The notes under the pieces were generated by a model. The model did no database searches. It saw only the letters and a program-made list of their open reading frames with translations, and was not told where the DNA came from. DNA of 64,000 bases from assembly GCA_963691655.1 (NCBI GenBank), contig OY829327.1, positions 80,674,019 to 80,738,018 on the forward strand, read 5' to 3'. Below, in pieces: positions 11,506 to 22,947 of this stretch (the stretch's first letter is position 1; every line of letters starts with the position of its first letter). Made by a program: the position numbers and the translations under genes. The DNA is from Toxonevra muliebris. Lineage: Eukaryota; Arthropoda; Insecta; Diptera; Pallopteridae.

Positions 11506-12440
11506 ATAATTATATGTCTGCAGTATCTCACAGTAGAAGTGAAACTTTGTTGTTTACCATATTTGAAAATTATTAGAAAACATTTAAAAAACCTTCTGTT
11601 GAAGTTTTCGCAGTTTTCTTCTCTCTATTTTGTTGTTGCTTTTCTTCTTTTGATACTCTCTACACTTCCTCTCTTTCTATTTTGTGTTGTTTTTTTTGCT
11701 ATTGATGCTCTCTGCGCTTATCGGCACAAACACGACGTAGTACACGTAGTGGTCCATACACATTGACAACTGCGGCTACACGAAGACACGACTACGAAAT
11801 TCTGTCGGCTACAACTGTCGCCTTGTAGTCGGCTACTAAACACAATGGGAGCGGCCCCACCTGCAGCAAACAGAGCCAAAACAACAAAAGCAAACTCTCT
11901 TCTCTCTCTCTGTCGCTTGTCAAATTAGAAACAGATTTAAAATTGGCTATAGCCACAATGGTGGTTGGTGCTTATGTGGTCGTGTCATCGCCAAAATAAT
12001 CGTCTCCATAAGAACATGTTGTTTTTATAATTTGAGAGATGTTGTCGTGTAGCTCCCGTCGTCAATGTGTATGTGAATAACAACTACATAACTTCGTTTC
12101 TTACTGAAACAAAAAAGCAATTTTCCACGTGACTGTTGTTGTTGAAGCTTTTGGACTCTTCTTCTTTCTATTTTCTGAAGCTTTTTTTTTTGATACTCTC
12201 TACACTTATCGGCACAAACACGATGTAGTATACGTATATAACACATGATAGGAATGTTCAGATATATGGAATCAAGCTCTCTCACTAAAGCACATGATGT
12301 ACTGTATGAAGCCGATCCCCGTATGACCTCGTTCGCTAAACACTAACAACAACATAAATTCGTTTCTTATTAGCTTTGTATGAGTGTAATGGAAGCTTAT
12401 TCCCGTTGAATTTTTTTAGTTCACAGCCATGCTAAAGAAA
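11506..12440 (-). repeat. Dispersed repeat family R1, copy A (inverted relative to copy B)
   Basis: This is a reverse-complement relative of 18987-19664. Matching landmarks are TCACAGTAGAAGTGAAAC at the left end; TACACTTATCGGCACAAACA followed by CGATGTAGTA; CTCTCTCACTAAAGCACATG; GACCTCGTTCGCTAAACACT; and CTTTAGC near the right end. The core is present twice in this copy, and extra sequence (about 11760-12050) separates the core repeats. A CACGTG E-box lies at 12126-12131. The open frames at 11473-11766 and 12025-12285 are shadows of this repeat. Confidence 0.85.
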
Positions 12441-13380
12441 TTACACTTAAAAAATTGCCCTTCTACATTTTCATTTCAATTATATTATTGAATTAATTTA
12501 GTTAGTTTTTCCGGCTTTTTTCACATTCTCAAAACTTGTATAGTTTTTGTTTCAATAGCAAAAAAAAAAAAAAAATACTTGCTATGTATAATAAAAATAA
12601 AAGAAAAACGGCACTCCTTCAAAGAGGAAAAATTAAAAAAATAAATAAATAAATATAAAAAATTCACCATTGAATGCAAATATCATATTATAGTGTTGTT
12701 GTTGTTGTTGTCAAAATTTTGAATTTCCTTAAAATATAAAATTTTTCACGCTTATTTTCTTCTTTTTTTTCCTCCTATTTGATGTCAAGCAAATCTAATT
12801 TGGTTAAAGAAAAATAAGAAGACAAAATAAAAATAAAAACTAAAAAAAATTATGTTATTAGACAACCCACACACATACAGACACAAGCACACAACCAGAG
12901 AGTGCGAGAAAACGAATAAGAAAAGCACGGAAAAATAAAAAGAAAAAATAAATAAAAAAGCACACGAAAATTTTGCAATTTTTTTTTTTTTTGTATGTGG
13001 GTGTAAAATTAAAAGAAAATCATTTTATTGGTAAAATTTTAGTGTAAACAAATTGTTATTTTATTTTTTGTAAAGTAAAATGATAAAGTAAAATCTTCTC
13101 ACGAACTAAACAGCTAGATAGAATTTCCTATAAAGATGAGTGACTAGAGACAGATTCTGCCCATTTTTTTTTTTACATTCTTGTTTAGTATAGAGGCAAA
13201 TCATCATAAGTCGCCAAACACACTTGAACAGCGCTATTAAATTATCAAAATTAACTTTTGAGACCATTCGTGTGCAAATATAAATCACACAATATGAATG
13301 GATGTGAAATGGATTGTTGTGCCATAAAAGAAAATAAGTCCAAACCAACGAGATCGGTTGTTGATTTGCAAAACTTATAG
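12441..13380. other. AT-rich noncoding stretch
   Basis: The stretch contains A-runs, a short (TTG)n tract at 12694-12710 and a T-run near 12979. No gene was seen; the open frame at 13106-13348 is not protein-like. Confidence 0.5.
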
Positions 13381-13496
13381 GCGACTTCGTGATTTAAATG
13401 GTGTATCATCCGTCATCCATCTGAGCAAACATGATCTTTAACTTGATTTCTCTCGATTACTTCCTATGGGGCTACATGAAATCAGTAGTTTATGTT
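13381..13496 (+). pseudogene. Mariner/Tc1-like transposase scrap
   Basis: Reading 13437-13496 gives LISLDYFLWGYMKSVVYV. This resembles the strongly conserved 'LTPLDYFLWGY-KS-VY' segment around the last catalytic Asp of a mariner/Tc1-like transposase group widespread in arthropods. Upstream bases (13381-13436) look like the preceding part of the same gene but contain stops and indels. Nothing downstream continues the frame. It is a dead fragment of about 115 bp; up to 13858 the DNA is otherwise unassigned. Confidence 0.6.
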
Positions 13497-13858
13497 GTCG
13501 CACTTATAACATTTGTACCTAAAACTAGTTCTACATATTGGTTCCACACCGGTTGGTAAAAAAATTGAAAACAAATTTAATTTTCACATCGTACTCTTGC
13601 CTCAGACGATCATAAAGAAATTATAAATAACAATCTATATTTACTTTAGAAGGAATTGATCAGGGCAGTGCCATCAGTGCAAATCATTCACTTCTCTTAG
13701 CGCAAACAGTAATATTGTTCATTTAGAGTTGAAGGTGGGTTGGACTAAGCCAAAGCACTCAGTCTCGTAGACATTGTCCTATACCCAAGATAGAGCCAGT
13801 AGAAGAGAGTAGAAAGACAGAAAAGATATATGAGGGGATAAATGGGAAGAAGAAAGGT

Positions 13859-15215
13859 CTAAGGTCTCTCAACCTCGAACTTCTTTATTTCACTGATGAA
13901 CCTTAGAAGCTCAAGAAGACGGAGAGTATGAAAATTGTTCATACTCAAAACATCACTACCCAACAGCCTTAATCTGATTTTCGAGAAAGCCGGACAGCTA
14001 CAAAGATAATGCTCCGTAGTATCGTCGTTCTCAAGACACGATTGGCAGGTTGGATCGGTGATGACGCCCATGTTAGTCATATGCTGACCACATGTGTTGT
14101 GCCCTGTGATGACACCCATCAGTACTCTCATGTCTTTTCTTCTCAGTTTCAGAAGAAATTCCGTTGATTTCCTGTTAGGTTGTCTCACGAAGCACTTTGC
14201 GGAACTGCAGGATACAAGCTCGGAACATCTTTCTCTATGGATAGAACCCACAAAATCGTTGAACCAATGCATGATCTCTCCAGAGCTTACGCCTAGAAAA
14301 GGTTCCTGACCCCATGGTGTAATTGCAGAGCCTTCATTAGCTAGTTTATTAGTTCATTCCCTGCAATATCACAGTGTCCTGGAACCCTTATAAGGCGTAA
14401 CTTGTTGTGTTTTGCAACACTATTTAGTTTTGCCTTACACTCGTGGACCAATTCTGAGGAGCTGGCAGGGGCCTTCAGTGCAGCTATCACTGGAGATACC
14501 TATGCAATTCCCAGCACGCCACGTCTAGGATAGCGAAAACCTCCGTTAGGAAGGCTGTCGCCATCTGACCAGTGGAAAAATTTTACTTGGTCTCATCGTC
14601 CAAGTACCAACCGGATCCTGTACCGGTTGAGGTTTTGGATCCGTCGGTATAGAAGACATAACGAAGACCCCGGAGTACGACCTCTGGACTTAACTATTGA
14701 ACACGTTTCGGGAACTTAACATCATATCTTCTTCCGAAGCGGACGCAAGACACATGATTGTCCACGGGCATCAAGAACAGTGGGCACTGTACTGACAACT
14801 GTTGGCATATCATACTGTGCCCTACATCCGCCTCGACATGCCAGACCCCATTTAACCGGAGTCTGTAGGCCACTCTCATCACTTCTTTACGGATTTGAAG
14901 ATCCAGAGGAAGCAAGGCACTGATGGCATCACCAGATGTAGTACACATTGCACCAGTAATACCCAGGCACGCACTTCTCTGAGGCCTGGTCAGAGAGGAT
15001 GCTGTGGACTTAACCAAAGTTCGTCTCCACGATACTACAGAGGCATACGTGACAATAGGTCTCAAAAGAGCAATGTATACCCAGTATACCAGAGCTGGAT
15101 TCAGACCCCAAGTCTTGCCGAAATCTTGCCTGCACTGCCAGAAAACCGTTAGTACACGCAAGACCTTCAGCACGACGTGTGCCTTCCATAACAGTTTGCG
15201 ATCTAAGGTTACCAC
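13859..15215 (-). pseudogene. Decayed I-type LINE: RT tail, RNase H and zinc-knuckle
   Basis: Three parts in order can be read on the minus strand. At 15215-14694, VTLDRKLLWKAHV, QDFGKTWGLNP and LLRPIVTYASVVSW match the region after the RT fingers and palm (thumb) in I/LOA-type non-LTR elements. At about 14660-14330 a ribonuclease H domain is split over frames: YTDGSKTSTGTGSGWYL (first Asp), TEVFAILDVACWE (Glu), and RVPGHCDIAGNELIN (the VPGH motif). The DSQAA block with the second Asp appears deleted. At 14272-13859 the C-terminal part holds VLMGVITGHNTCGQHMT and a Cys-His knuckle, CQSCLENDDTTEHYLCSC. Everything upstream of the thumb (endonuclease and most of RT) is missing, so this is a 5'-truncated copy, which is usual for LINEs, with later indels. 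Confidence 0.88.
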
Positions 15216-15299
15216 TTACTATTTCTTCTGAAGACTATTGTTTATTTAATTACAAAAAATAGTAAAACTTAATATCTTCGGCTAATACTTTGTGCAGAA

Positions 15300-15760
15300 T
15301 TCTTTCTCTAATTTAATCAAATTTAGGGGGTGGAACAAATATTGATGAGAATTTAGGACAGTTGATACAGGAGCCTATGAAAATTTCAAGCACCAAGCAG
15401 AAATTTCCACTGGAGTTTCGAGAGATCGACACAATTGCCTATGAAAATTCAAGGCAATCAGGCACGTATATATAGAAGAATTTAGGACGTTCGATATAAG
15501 TTTAAAACATTCGAACACGAATGCTGACTAAAATTTAGGGCAATTGATTCAATTGCCTACAGGAATTCGTGGCCATCAAACGCGAATACAGTCGAGAATA
15601 TAGAGTATTCCGACTCAATTGCCTATGAAAATTCAAGGCAACCAGGCACGAATACAGTTGAGTATTTCTATCGACACAATGCCGATGCTATTACTAACGA
15701 GAATTCAAAACAAACGCGAATACTGTCGGGAATTTATGGCGGTAGATACAAATGCCAAAG
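15300..15760. repeat. Degenerate tandem repeat of about 62 bp
   Basis: The phrase TTGCCTATGAAAATTCAAGG and variants recur at about 15370, 15434, 15494, 15554, 15620 and 15679. Each is followed by CACGAATAC(A)GTCGAGAAT-like sequence. There are about six to seven units, 60-66 bp apart. No array ends are sharp. The open frame at 15619-15846 is incidental. Confidence 0.75.
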
Positions 15761-15889
15761 ATTTAAAAACTTATCCGACGAATGTATTTTCCGACTCTCC
15801 TTGTACTCGATCTCCCAGCCTCTTGATACCAGAAAGCCCAGTATAGCTTATTTTTTTTAGGTTTGCTTTTGTTCTGCGGTCTTTATCAT

Positions 15890-17570
15890 TTTGTGACAGG
15901 ATCTGCTAGGACTTTTTGGTCATCTTTTCTTTTGAATTGTGGTCCGAATTCCGGTTTGGTTTTCAGTCTGAACTTCGGGATGAATTTAAAACAGAATTTT
16001 CCCCCCTAAATTTTAGTTTTAATTTTCATTTTTTTTTTTTATTTTAATTTGATCTCACTCAATCTCGAATTTTGGTTTAAAATTGGGTCTGAAATAAGGT
16101 CTGAAATTGGGTCTGTATTATGGTCTGACTTTTTCTTTTAATTGTCGTCTGAATTTTGGACACAACTTAGGAACGAATTTTAATCTGGTTTTTATTCCGA
16201 ATATTGGTCTGATTTTTGCTCTGGTTTTTAGTATGATTTCTGGGCAGTTTTCATTGTGAATTTTTAGTCTGAGTTTTGGCTTACTGTTTACTTTACTTTT
16301 GGTTTAAGATTTGGTCTAAATTTTGGACTGGATTTTGGTCTTAATTTCGATCTGATTTTCTTGTCGGATTTTTTGGTCATCTGTTGTTTTAAATTTTGGT
16401 CTGGTTTTGATGTGAATTTGGGTTTGAATTTTGGACAAAATTTCGATATGATTTTTAATCTGAAGTTCTTGAATGAATTTCTGTTCTGTTTTGAATTTTG
16501 ATCTAAATTTGGTCTGAAGTTAGCTACCAATTATGATCCGAGTTTCTCTTAGATTTGAACGAATTTCGATTAAATTTTTACTCCGGATTTCGATCTGATT
16601 TTTGCTCTGATTTTTAGAATGATTTCTGGGCAGGTTTCATTCTAAATTTTTAGTCTAATTTTTGGTTTAAGATTTGGTCAGGATTTTCGTTCTAATTTTT
16701 TGTTGGATTTTTTGTCACTTTTTGTTTTGAATTTTTATCTGAAATTGGATCTGAATTTTGGTTCAAATTTCTCTTAGATATGTGGTGTGAATTTCGAAGT
16801 AAAAGTTCGTATTTTCGTCTGATTTTTGTTCCGAGTTTCGGTCTGACTTTTGCGCTAATTTTTAAAATGATTTCTGGCAGGTTTCATTCTAAATTTTTAG
16901 TCTGATTGTTGGTTTAAGATTTGGTCAGGATTTCCGGTCTTAATTTTGATTTAATTTTTTGTTGGATTCTTTAGTCACCTTTTGTTTTGAATTTTGATCT
17001 GAAATTGGATCTTGGTTCAAGTTTCTTTTACATACTATATGTGTTGTGAATTTCGAAGTAAATTTAGGTTCGAATTTTCGTCTGATTTTTGTTCTGATTT
17101 TTAGAATTATTTCTGAGAGGTTTCATTTTGAATTTTCATTTTGAATTTTTATTCAGAATTTTGATTTGATGTTTGCTCTTCTTTTAGTTTAAGATTTGGT
17201 CTGAATTTTCGACTGGATTTCGGTCTGAGTTTCGATTTTAATTTTGATCTGATTTTCTTGTCAGATTTTTTGGTCACCTTTTGTTTTGAATTTTGGTTTG
17301 GATTTGATTCAAATTTTTTATCCTAATTTTGGTCTGATTTTCGCACTGATTTTTAGTATAATTTCTGGGAGTTTTTGATTCTGAATTTTGGTCTCAGTTT
17401 TCGATTGATGTTTGGTCTGTTTTTGGTTTAAACTTTACTCTGAGTTTTAATCTGAATTTTTCTCAGATTTTTGGATTGGTTTGGTTTTGGATTACTTAAG
17501 ATTTTTAATCTCAGTTTTGGTCTGACTTTTAATCTTAATCTTAAACTTTTCAAAATTAAATCTTCGCAAG
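15890..17570 (+). repeat. 12-bp-unit minisatellite, T-rich orientation (block 1)
   Basis: About 1.7 kb consists of degenerate TTTTGGTCTGAA units. A higher-order period of about 240-250 bp is visible. TGATTTCTGGG followed by CAGGTTTCATTCTAAATTTT recurs near 16237, 16620, 16868, 17107 and 17350, with GGTTTAAGATTTGGTC following it in several copies. Because 12 is a multiple of three, frames stay open by chance; the minus-strand frame at 16288-16530 reads as Lys/Phe/Pro/Arg repeats and is not a gene. The same unit occurs at 38266-38470 and, reversed, at 55330-58440. Confidence 0.92.
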
Positions 17571-18986
17571 TTTTTAGACAGAAAAAAAAACTCTTTCAAT
17601 TATGATTGAAATCTCATTAATTTCATGTTTTTCTTCATAGAGTGTAAATAGTTATACAACATTTTTAGTTAATGCTAAAATTATAGCTTCATTTAGTTGA
17701 TATCATCATTTAACATACAATTCATCATTTTCACAATAATTGAAACCAGTATATCGTTTTTTTTTTTTTTTTTTTTTTTTAATTTCACTTCAATTTAACT
17801 AAAACCTATTAATTATACAATTTGTGTTGTTAAAAGAAAATAATAATAAGTAATTTTATCTGACTCAATTTAAAGCTATGTCCAGAAATAATTATCAATT
17901 ACTACCAAGCATATGAGAGCGTTTATATTTATATCTACATATGTATGTGTGTGCGTGTGTGCTCTACAAAAACTAAGCATAAGAAGAAGAAAAAAAATTA
18001 CTTAGAATTAACAGAAACTTAACAACAACAACAATGGCAACAACAATAACAATTATAATTTAACAACAACTACAATTGAGCAGCAGCCAAATGAAAAAAA
18101 AAAAAAAGAAAACAATTGCCGCTAGAGTAAAGACCAGAAACAAGTAAGAATCATTCGCTACACAAAGCAGGCAATTATTAATTCATGGATACACACACAC
18201 ACACACACACACACACGTACATAGATAAATGTTGGTATTTTAGTATATACATATATGGACGGACATGAACTGACTTTTCTAAGCTAACAAAAATGGGGTG
18301 TGTATGCAGTAAGCATAAAACAAATGCTAATTACATAGCTTCTTGTATATCTAAGAGTGTGTATGTGTGTGTGTGTGCTTGCAATTGCTGAGCTAGTAAC
18401 TTTATTGATTGTTTTTTATTTTCATTTTTTTTAGCTTTGACTCTTCAACAATTGTTGCTGCTGCCATTGTGGCTGTTGCTGCTGCTGCACATTCAACTAA
18501 AGACAGTTCAAAACCAAGGTTATGATTTAGTGCTACTACTCCGCTGCTATTAGTTTAGTTGTTGTTTTTATTGTATCCATGTTGTATGTGTGATTGTGTA
18601 TTTTCCTCTTCTTTAGCTGAAACAGTTAACAACTTTTTGGTATTTACAGACGTGCTTATGTATGTATGTTTCTATGTATGTTTGCAAGTAGACAAATGTT
18701 GTTTTTATTTTATTATTATTACTTACTATTTTTATTTTTTTAAGTTTTTTGTTGTTCACATTGCAAGACACGCCCAATTAATTGCTACTTATTTATTCAG
18801 TTTACTAACTGTAATAAGTGCAAAATATTTATAGTGGAAATGTTTTACTTCAATTTGGAATTGTTTGCATATTTATTTGAACAATGCACTTTAATGCATT
18901 TTCAATTTTTTTTTTTTTTTTGCCTTTAAATGCTCTTACTAAAAACTTAGAAAAGGAAATATAAAACTAAATAAAGTATTACTTTT
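17571..18986. other. Noncoding DNA with simple repeats
   Basis: It contains a poly-T run (17758-17780), CAA tracts (18020-18075), a (CA)n run at 18190-18216, a (GT)n run near 18358-18378 and GCT/GTT tracts near 18455-18490. No gene was identified; the frame at 18559-18834 is Phe/Tyr-rich and unsupported. Confidence 0.6.
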
Positions 18987-19664
18987 GAAGTGAAACTTCT
19001 TTAGCGGGACTGTGAATTGAAAATTTTTAAATGGAAACGAACTTTCATTACACTCAAACGAAACTAATAAGAAACGAAGTTATGCTGTTGTTAGTGTTTA
19101 ACGAACGAGGTCATATGGAGATCGGCTTCATACAGTACATCATGTGCTTTAGTGAGAGAGCTTGATTGCATATAACTGCTTTCCTCTCATCGTTTTTGTG
19201 CCGATAAGTGTAGAGAGTATCCACAGAAGAAAAGCTTCAGAAAATAGAAAAACTATGAGTGCAGAAGCTTCAAACGGTCACGTGACAAATCGCGTTTTTG
19301 TTGCACTCATACGAAACCAGAAAGAAATGAAGTTATGCTGTTGTTAGTGTTTAGCGAACGAGGTCATATGGGGATCGGCTGCATACAATCAAGCAGAGAG
19401 TCGACTTCTCGTAGTTTTATTTCATGTGGTTTAGTGAGAGAGCTTGATTGCATACAGTTGAATTTTCCTTTTATGTGTTTTATACGTGTACTACGTCGTG
19501 TTTGTGTCAATAAGTGTAGAGAGTATCAACAGAGAAAAAGTAACAACAACATAGAGAGAAGAAGACTGAAAAACTTCAACAGAATGTGTAATGTTTTCTA
19601 ATAATTTTCAAATAAACAACAAAGTTTCACTTCTACTGTGAGTGTCTGTAGACACATAATTTTT
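18987..19664 (+). repeat. Dispersed repeat family R1, copy B, with two 253-bp tandem cores
   Basis: GAAGTGAAACTT at 18987-18998 and its reverse complement at 19622-19633 form possible 12-bp terminal repeats. Between them a core is present twice, about 253 bp apart. The markers are CACTCAAACGAAAC at 19051 and CACTCATACGAAAC at 19304, each followed by ATGCTGTTGTTAGTGTTTA and GAACGAGGTCATATGG. The reverse-complement copy is at 11506-12440. The short frames at 19162-19347 and 19335-19601 are translations of the repeat. A CACGTG E-box at 19279-19284 is shared with copy A. Confidence 0.85.
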
Positions 19665-19706
19665 TTTTTCTTTATTATTGGAATAGTAAAACAGGATTAA
19701 TTATTT

Positions 19707-20128
19707 TACTAGTCGGTAAGGACCCAGTAACTGGGGCTCTTTGTTTTTGCTCAAAAAATCTCTTTATGAAAAAAACAAATATCAAAAGAGAACCAAACTA
19801 CTCGTTGGTGTTTGTTTTGTTATTTGTGTCTGCAGATAATTCGTTAGATAATTCTGAGAGATGCCGTTACTCATGTCTTTTCTCTCTCTCTCTTATGTAT
19901 TATTTACACCCGCTTAAGCAATGATTTTTACAACGATGAATGCAATGCTTTGTTCAATGAGCGAATTTTAAAAAACTTCCGACTCTAATATTTTGGAATT
20001 GGCCTAACCGATTTTAAATCTGATAATTTTTTGCTAACCTACTCATCAAGCTCTTCAAATTGAGAGTGTAGCTCTTCTGGATCTTCTGGAATAAAATTGT
20101 AGCTTACACTAATAAATGTATAGATATT
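19707..20128 (+). repeat. 420-bp dispersed repeat, copy 2
   Basis: This is the direct-orientation partner of 2880-3300. It shares TTACTAGTCGGTAAGG, AAAGAGAACCAAACTACTCG, TGCCGTTACTCATGTCTT, AACTTCCGAC and AAATGTATAGATA. Extra short insertions, for example CGTTAGATAATT near 19848, show that the copies are old. Confidence 0.8.
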
Positions 20129-21079
20129 TGGTTTAAAATTTATTCGGATTTTTACTTTTTTTTTTTACAAAAAATTAAAGCTATAATGCGCTTCATATTA
20201 ATCGAATTAGATCATTTCGAACGCACCTACCTCGCGCGCTTTAAGGGACGCTCAGGTGCCAGTTCATTGCTCAATTTGCAAAAAAAAAAAAAAAAAATTT
20301 TTGTCCGCCATATTTGAATTCTTATCTTTGATTTAAAAAAACTAATGATAAATTCACATTTGACGAGTACGAAAACCTTTATATAGACATTTTGGTCCAA
20401 ATTGGTAGATGAAATTTTTGGTTGATTCGCCATATTGGATCCGCCATCTTGAATTTTGCCAATTTGACACCGACCCTAAAACCTTATAAAAAGTCATACT
20501 CGTCGTGATAACTGATCAAACAAAAACATTTTCCCACCGCAAACTTTCTAAAAACTTTAAACGCGTTTTCTTCGAAACCATATTTTTATTCAGAATTTCG
20601 AGCACAAGTCTTGATCTATTGTTCCGATTCCCTTCATTTAAAGCCTGCTCAGAAGAAGATACTTTTTTGTATGGCTTCAACCTAATATGAGCATGAAAAA
20701 TTGTAAAAATAAGGTCCAAGTAAAAAAAGTGGAAAACAATTTTTTTTTTTCAAATGTCTAATTAGGTTGAAGAAATAAAGAATTTCATCATTTTAATCAA
20801 TAAAAATTATTACTTACTTCTGTTCACTAGAAAAGCCTGGAGACTTGAAGCTCAGGGACAATGTCTCGCGTGCAGAGGCAGACAAGAGCAGCCATTTTGA
20901 ATTTTGTCGTAATGGAAATTCCAACGCATTATACAATAATTAACAAATTTAGCAATCAAAAACGGAAGTTCTTGTGTCTTTTCATTATCCCACAAAGAAT
21001 TCTCAAACTTCGCCTCATTTTCAACCAAATCTGAAAGAATCTCCCCTTAGTTCATTGTCTTGAGACATTTTGCATTTAT
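20129..21079. other. Noncoding DNA, unassigned
   Basis: Related phrases of the CGCCAT(A/C)TTGAATTTTG kind occur near 20305, 20430 and 20890 and may mark an eroded repeat. The overlapping frames at 20505-20719 on opposite strands are not credible as genes. Confidence 0.4.
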
Positions 21080-21331
21080 TTACGTTTTTTCTATAATTTC
21101 TTTGTCAATTCTGTTTAATTGTGAAGTATCTTTTTTATTGGATTTCAGTACATTTTTAAACAGTGTCTTATTAGCCATCTTTCTTTTAGCATATAGTTGT
21201 TTATTGTCGACAATTTTCACATTATTGTATAATAGCCTATACTTGAAAATATTCTTTAGTTGGTCTTGAGCCATATTTACGTTTTTAATTATATGCTTAA
21301 TGTGTTCAATAAATGGGAACACTTTGTTCAT
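21080..21331 (-). CDS. Unidentified Lys/Asn-rich open frame (83 aa)
   Basis: I do not recognise this protein. The frame is bounded upstream by a stop (the first ATG is at 21331; upstream residues would need a TTG start). It reads MNKVFPFIEHIKHIIKNV and continues with mixed hydrophobic and basic residues to a stop at 21080. Its composition is less repetitive than the surrounding false frames, and it lies just downstream, on the same strand, of LINE reverse-transcriptase remains at 21480-21680. It could be a remnant of a mobile element, or chance. Confidence 0.2.
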   Translation of the reverse strand: MNKVFPFIEHIKHIIKNVNMAQDQLKNIFKYRLLYNNVKIVDNKQLYAKRKMANKTLFKNVLKSNKKDTSQLNRIDKEIIEKT

Positions 21332-21479
21332 TTGTTCTATAATGTAGGCATGGTCATGGTCTAATTGCGCCAAGTTTTATTCCATTATATTAAATTGTTC
21401 TTTAACACCAATGGCAAAAGTTTTTTTGCTTTAAAGCATTTTTTTCCATTTCTTTCCAGCAGCTTCATACAAGCTGCGA

Positions 21480-21680
21480 CAGTGTGTATCGGACAGTGTC
21501 ATTTTGCAAACTCTAATGAGCTTCGCAGGGATACCAAAATAAGATATTGCGACGTGCAATTGATCCCTAATCGTGCAGTCGCATGTAGCTCTTTAATCGA
21601 CGTATAAATGGTGGGGTCGTTCTGTTTTTCTATAGTCTTTTTCAGGATTTGACATGGAGTGAATATTTGGTCAATGATTG
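21480..21680 (-). pseudogene. LINE reverse-transcriptase fragment
   Basis: In one minus-strand frame I read PHHLYVD, a stop, RATCDCTIRDQLHVAIS, then YFGIPAKLIRVCKMTLSDT. This fits the RT palm: the 'HHLFVD-KAAFD' block holding the first catalytic Asp, followed by 'FGIP-KLI--CKMTL'. A preceding piece, FTPCQILKKTIEKQND, in another frame also fits the family. The frame is broken and both sides are lost. The same family is present at 62095-63065. The clade is uncertain (RTE-like). Confidence 0.7.
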
Positions 21681-21764
21681 ACTTACCTGGTCTGAACAGT
21701 TACTGAGGAAGTTTGTTTTAAATATGTTGCAATTATTTTATATGCTTTTTCTATAGGGCTATGA

Positions 21765-22754
21765 GACCGAGATAACCCGGCGAAAGACAACTATCTCTTG
21801 GACTGTCCCCAGGACAGAATGGACAAACAGTATAGTTTTGAGAAACACTTCGTTGCAAAACTTAGTAGTAAGAACGAATGGGAGGGTGTAGAGTATAACT
21901 ACACACTCAAAGAACACACGATTAAGTGGTATACAGATGGGTCACGTACCGAGGATGGAACTGGGGCAGGAGTATTTGGGCCAAGAATCAAACACTCTGA
22001 GCCGATGGGGAAGTATCCTAGCATCTTCCAAGCTGAAATTCATGCAATTAGCACATGTGTGCAATTCAACCTGGATAGACAGTATAAACGGCAAAATATC
22101 GCTATCATGTCGGACAGCCAAGCAGCCATTCGAGCATTATGCTCCTTTGAGATCACCTCTAAGTTAGTGTGGGACTGTTTGAGCAAGCTCAATCAACTGG
22201 GCAATGACAACAAAGTCGCTCTATGTTGGGTCCCTGGACACGCAGGAACTGAGGGTAATGAGCAGGCAGACGAGCTTGCAAGAAAGGGGGCAGCAACCAC
22301 TTTCGTGGGACCTGAACCCTTCTGTGGAATAGGAGATAGCGTAATCAGGGAATTACTCAGGCAAGAAGAGAGGAACAAGAGGCAAGAACTCTTTACCAAT
22401 CTTACGGGACTGAGGCAATCCAAAGCGCTTTTAGGTAATTATAATAAAAGTATATACGCATTCTGCATTGGTCTCAACAAAAACAGTTTGCGCATATTAG
22501 CTGGTATTCTGACTGGGCATTGCGGGCTCAGAGAACACCTTTGTAAGATAGGGGTTGAGCAAAGCTCAATTTGTAGGTTTTGTAATGAGGAAGACGAATC
22601 ATCAGAACATATTTTAGCTCAATGTGGAGAACTGATCCACAAAAGAAGGAAATGTCTGGGCATGCACCAAGTGCCCAGTACCGAACTGGCATCCATAGAT
22701 CCGGGCGCAATACTCAAATTCTTGAGGGAGACTGGACTGGATGAGGTACTCTAG
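21765..22754 (+). CDS. 5'-truncated I-type LINE ORF2: RNase H and zinc-knuckle
   Basis: The frame is open from a stop just before 21765 to the stop at 22754, with no clear ATG start, as expected for a 5'-truncated retrotransposon. Counting from 21798, residues 40-165 form an RNase H domain with all five key residues: WYTDGSR (Asp47), QAEIHAI (Glu80), SDSQAAI (Asp106), WVPGHAGTEGNEQADELA (His148 and Asp158). The C-terminal part has LAGILTGHCGLREHL and a Cys-Cys-His-Cys knuckle (C259, C262, H271, C276). RT and endonuclease are absent. No premature stop or frameshift breaks these 318 residues, in contrast to the relics at 13859-15215 and 61760-61985. RNase H removes RNA from RNA:DNA hybrids during element copying. 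Whether it is expressed is unknown. Confidence 0.88.
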   Translation, partial: DRDNPAKDNYLLDCPQDRMDKQYSFEKHFVAKLSSKNEWEGVEYNYTLKEHTIKWYTDGSRTEDGTGAGVFGPRIKHSEPMGKYPSIFQAEIHAISTCVQFNLDRQYKRQNIAIMSDSQAAIRALCSFEITSKLVWDCLSKLNQLGNDNKVALCWVPGHAGTEGNEQADELARKGAATTFVGPEPFCGIGDSVIRELLRQEERNKRQELFTNLTGLRQSKALLGNYNKSIYAFCIGLNKNSLRILAGILTGHCGLREHLCKIGVEQSSICRFCNEEDESSEHILAQCGELIHKRRKCLGMHQVPSTELASIDPGAILKFLRETGLDEVL

Positions 22755-22947
22755 GCAGATTAGACTAGAAAGAAAAGAGGGACGTACAATAGATCTTATA
22801 GGTCGCGGTACAACGACAGAAACCTCTATAATACAATACAATTATGCGTTTTCTAAGTGTAGACACTTTGACTTTATATTTATGTATATTATAAATTTTC
22901 AATTTAAAAAGTTTTGTTATTTAATTTTCGGTTTCTCGGAGCCATTA

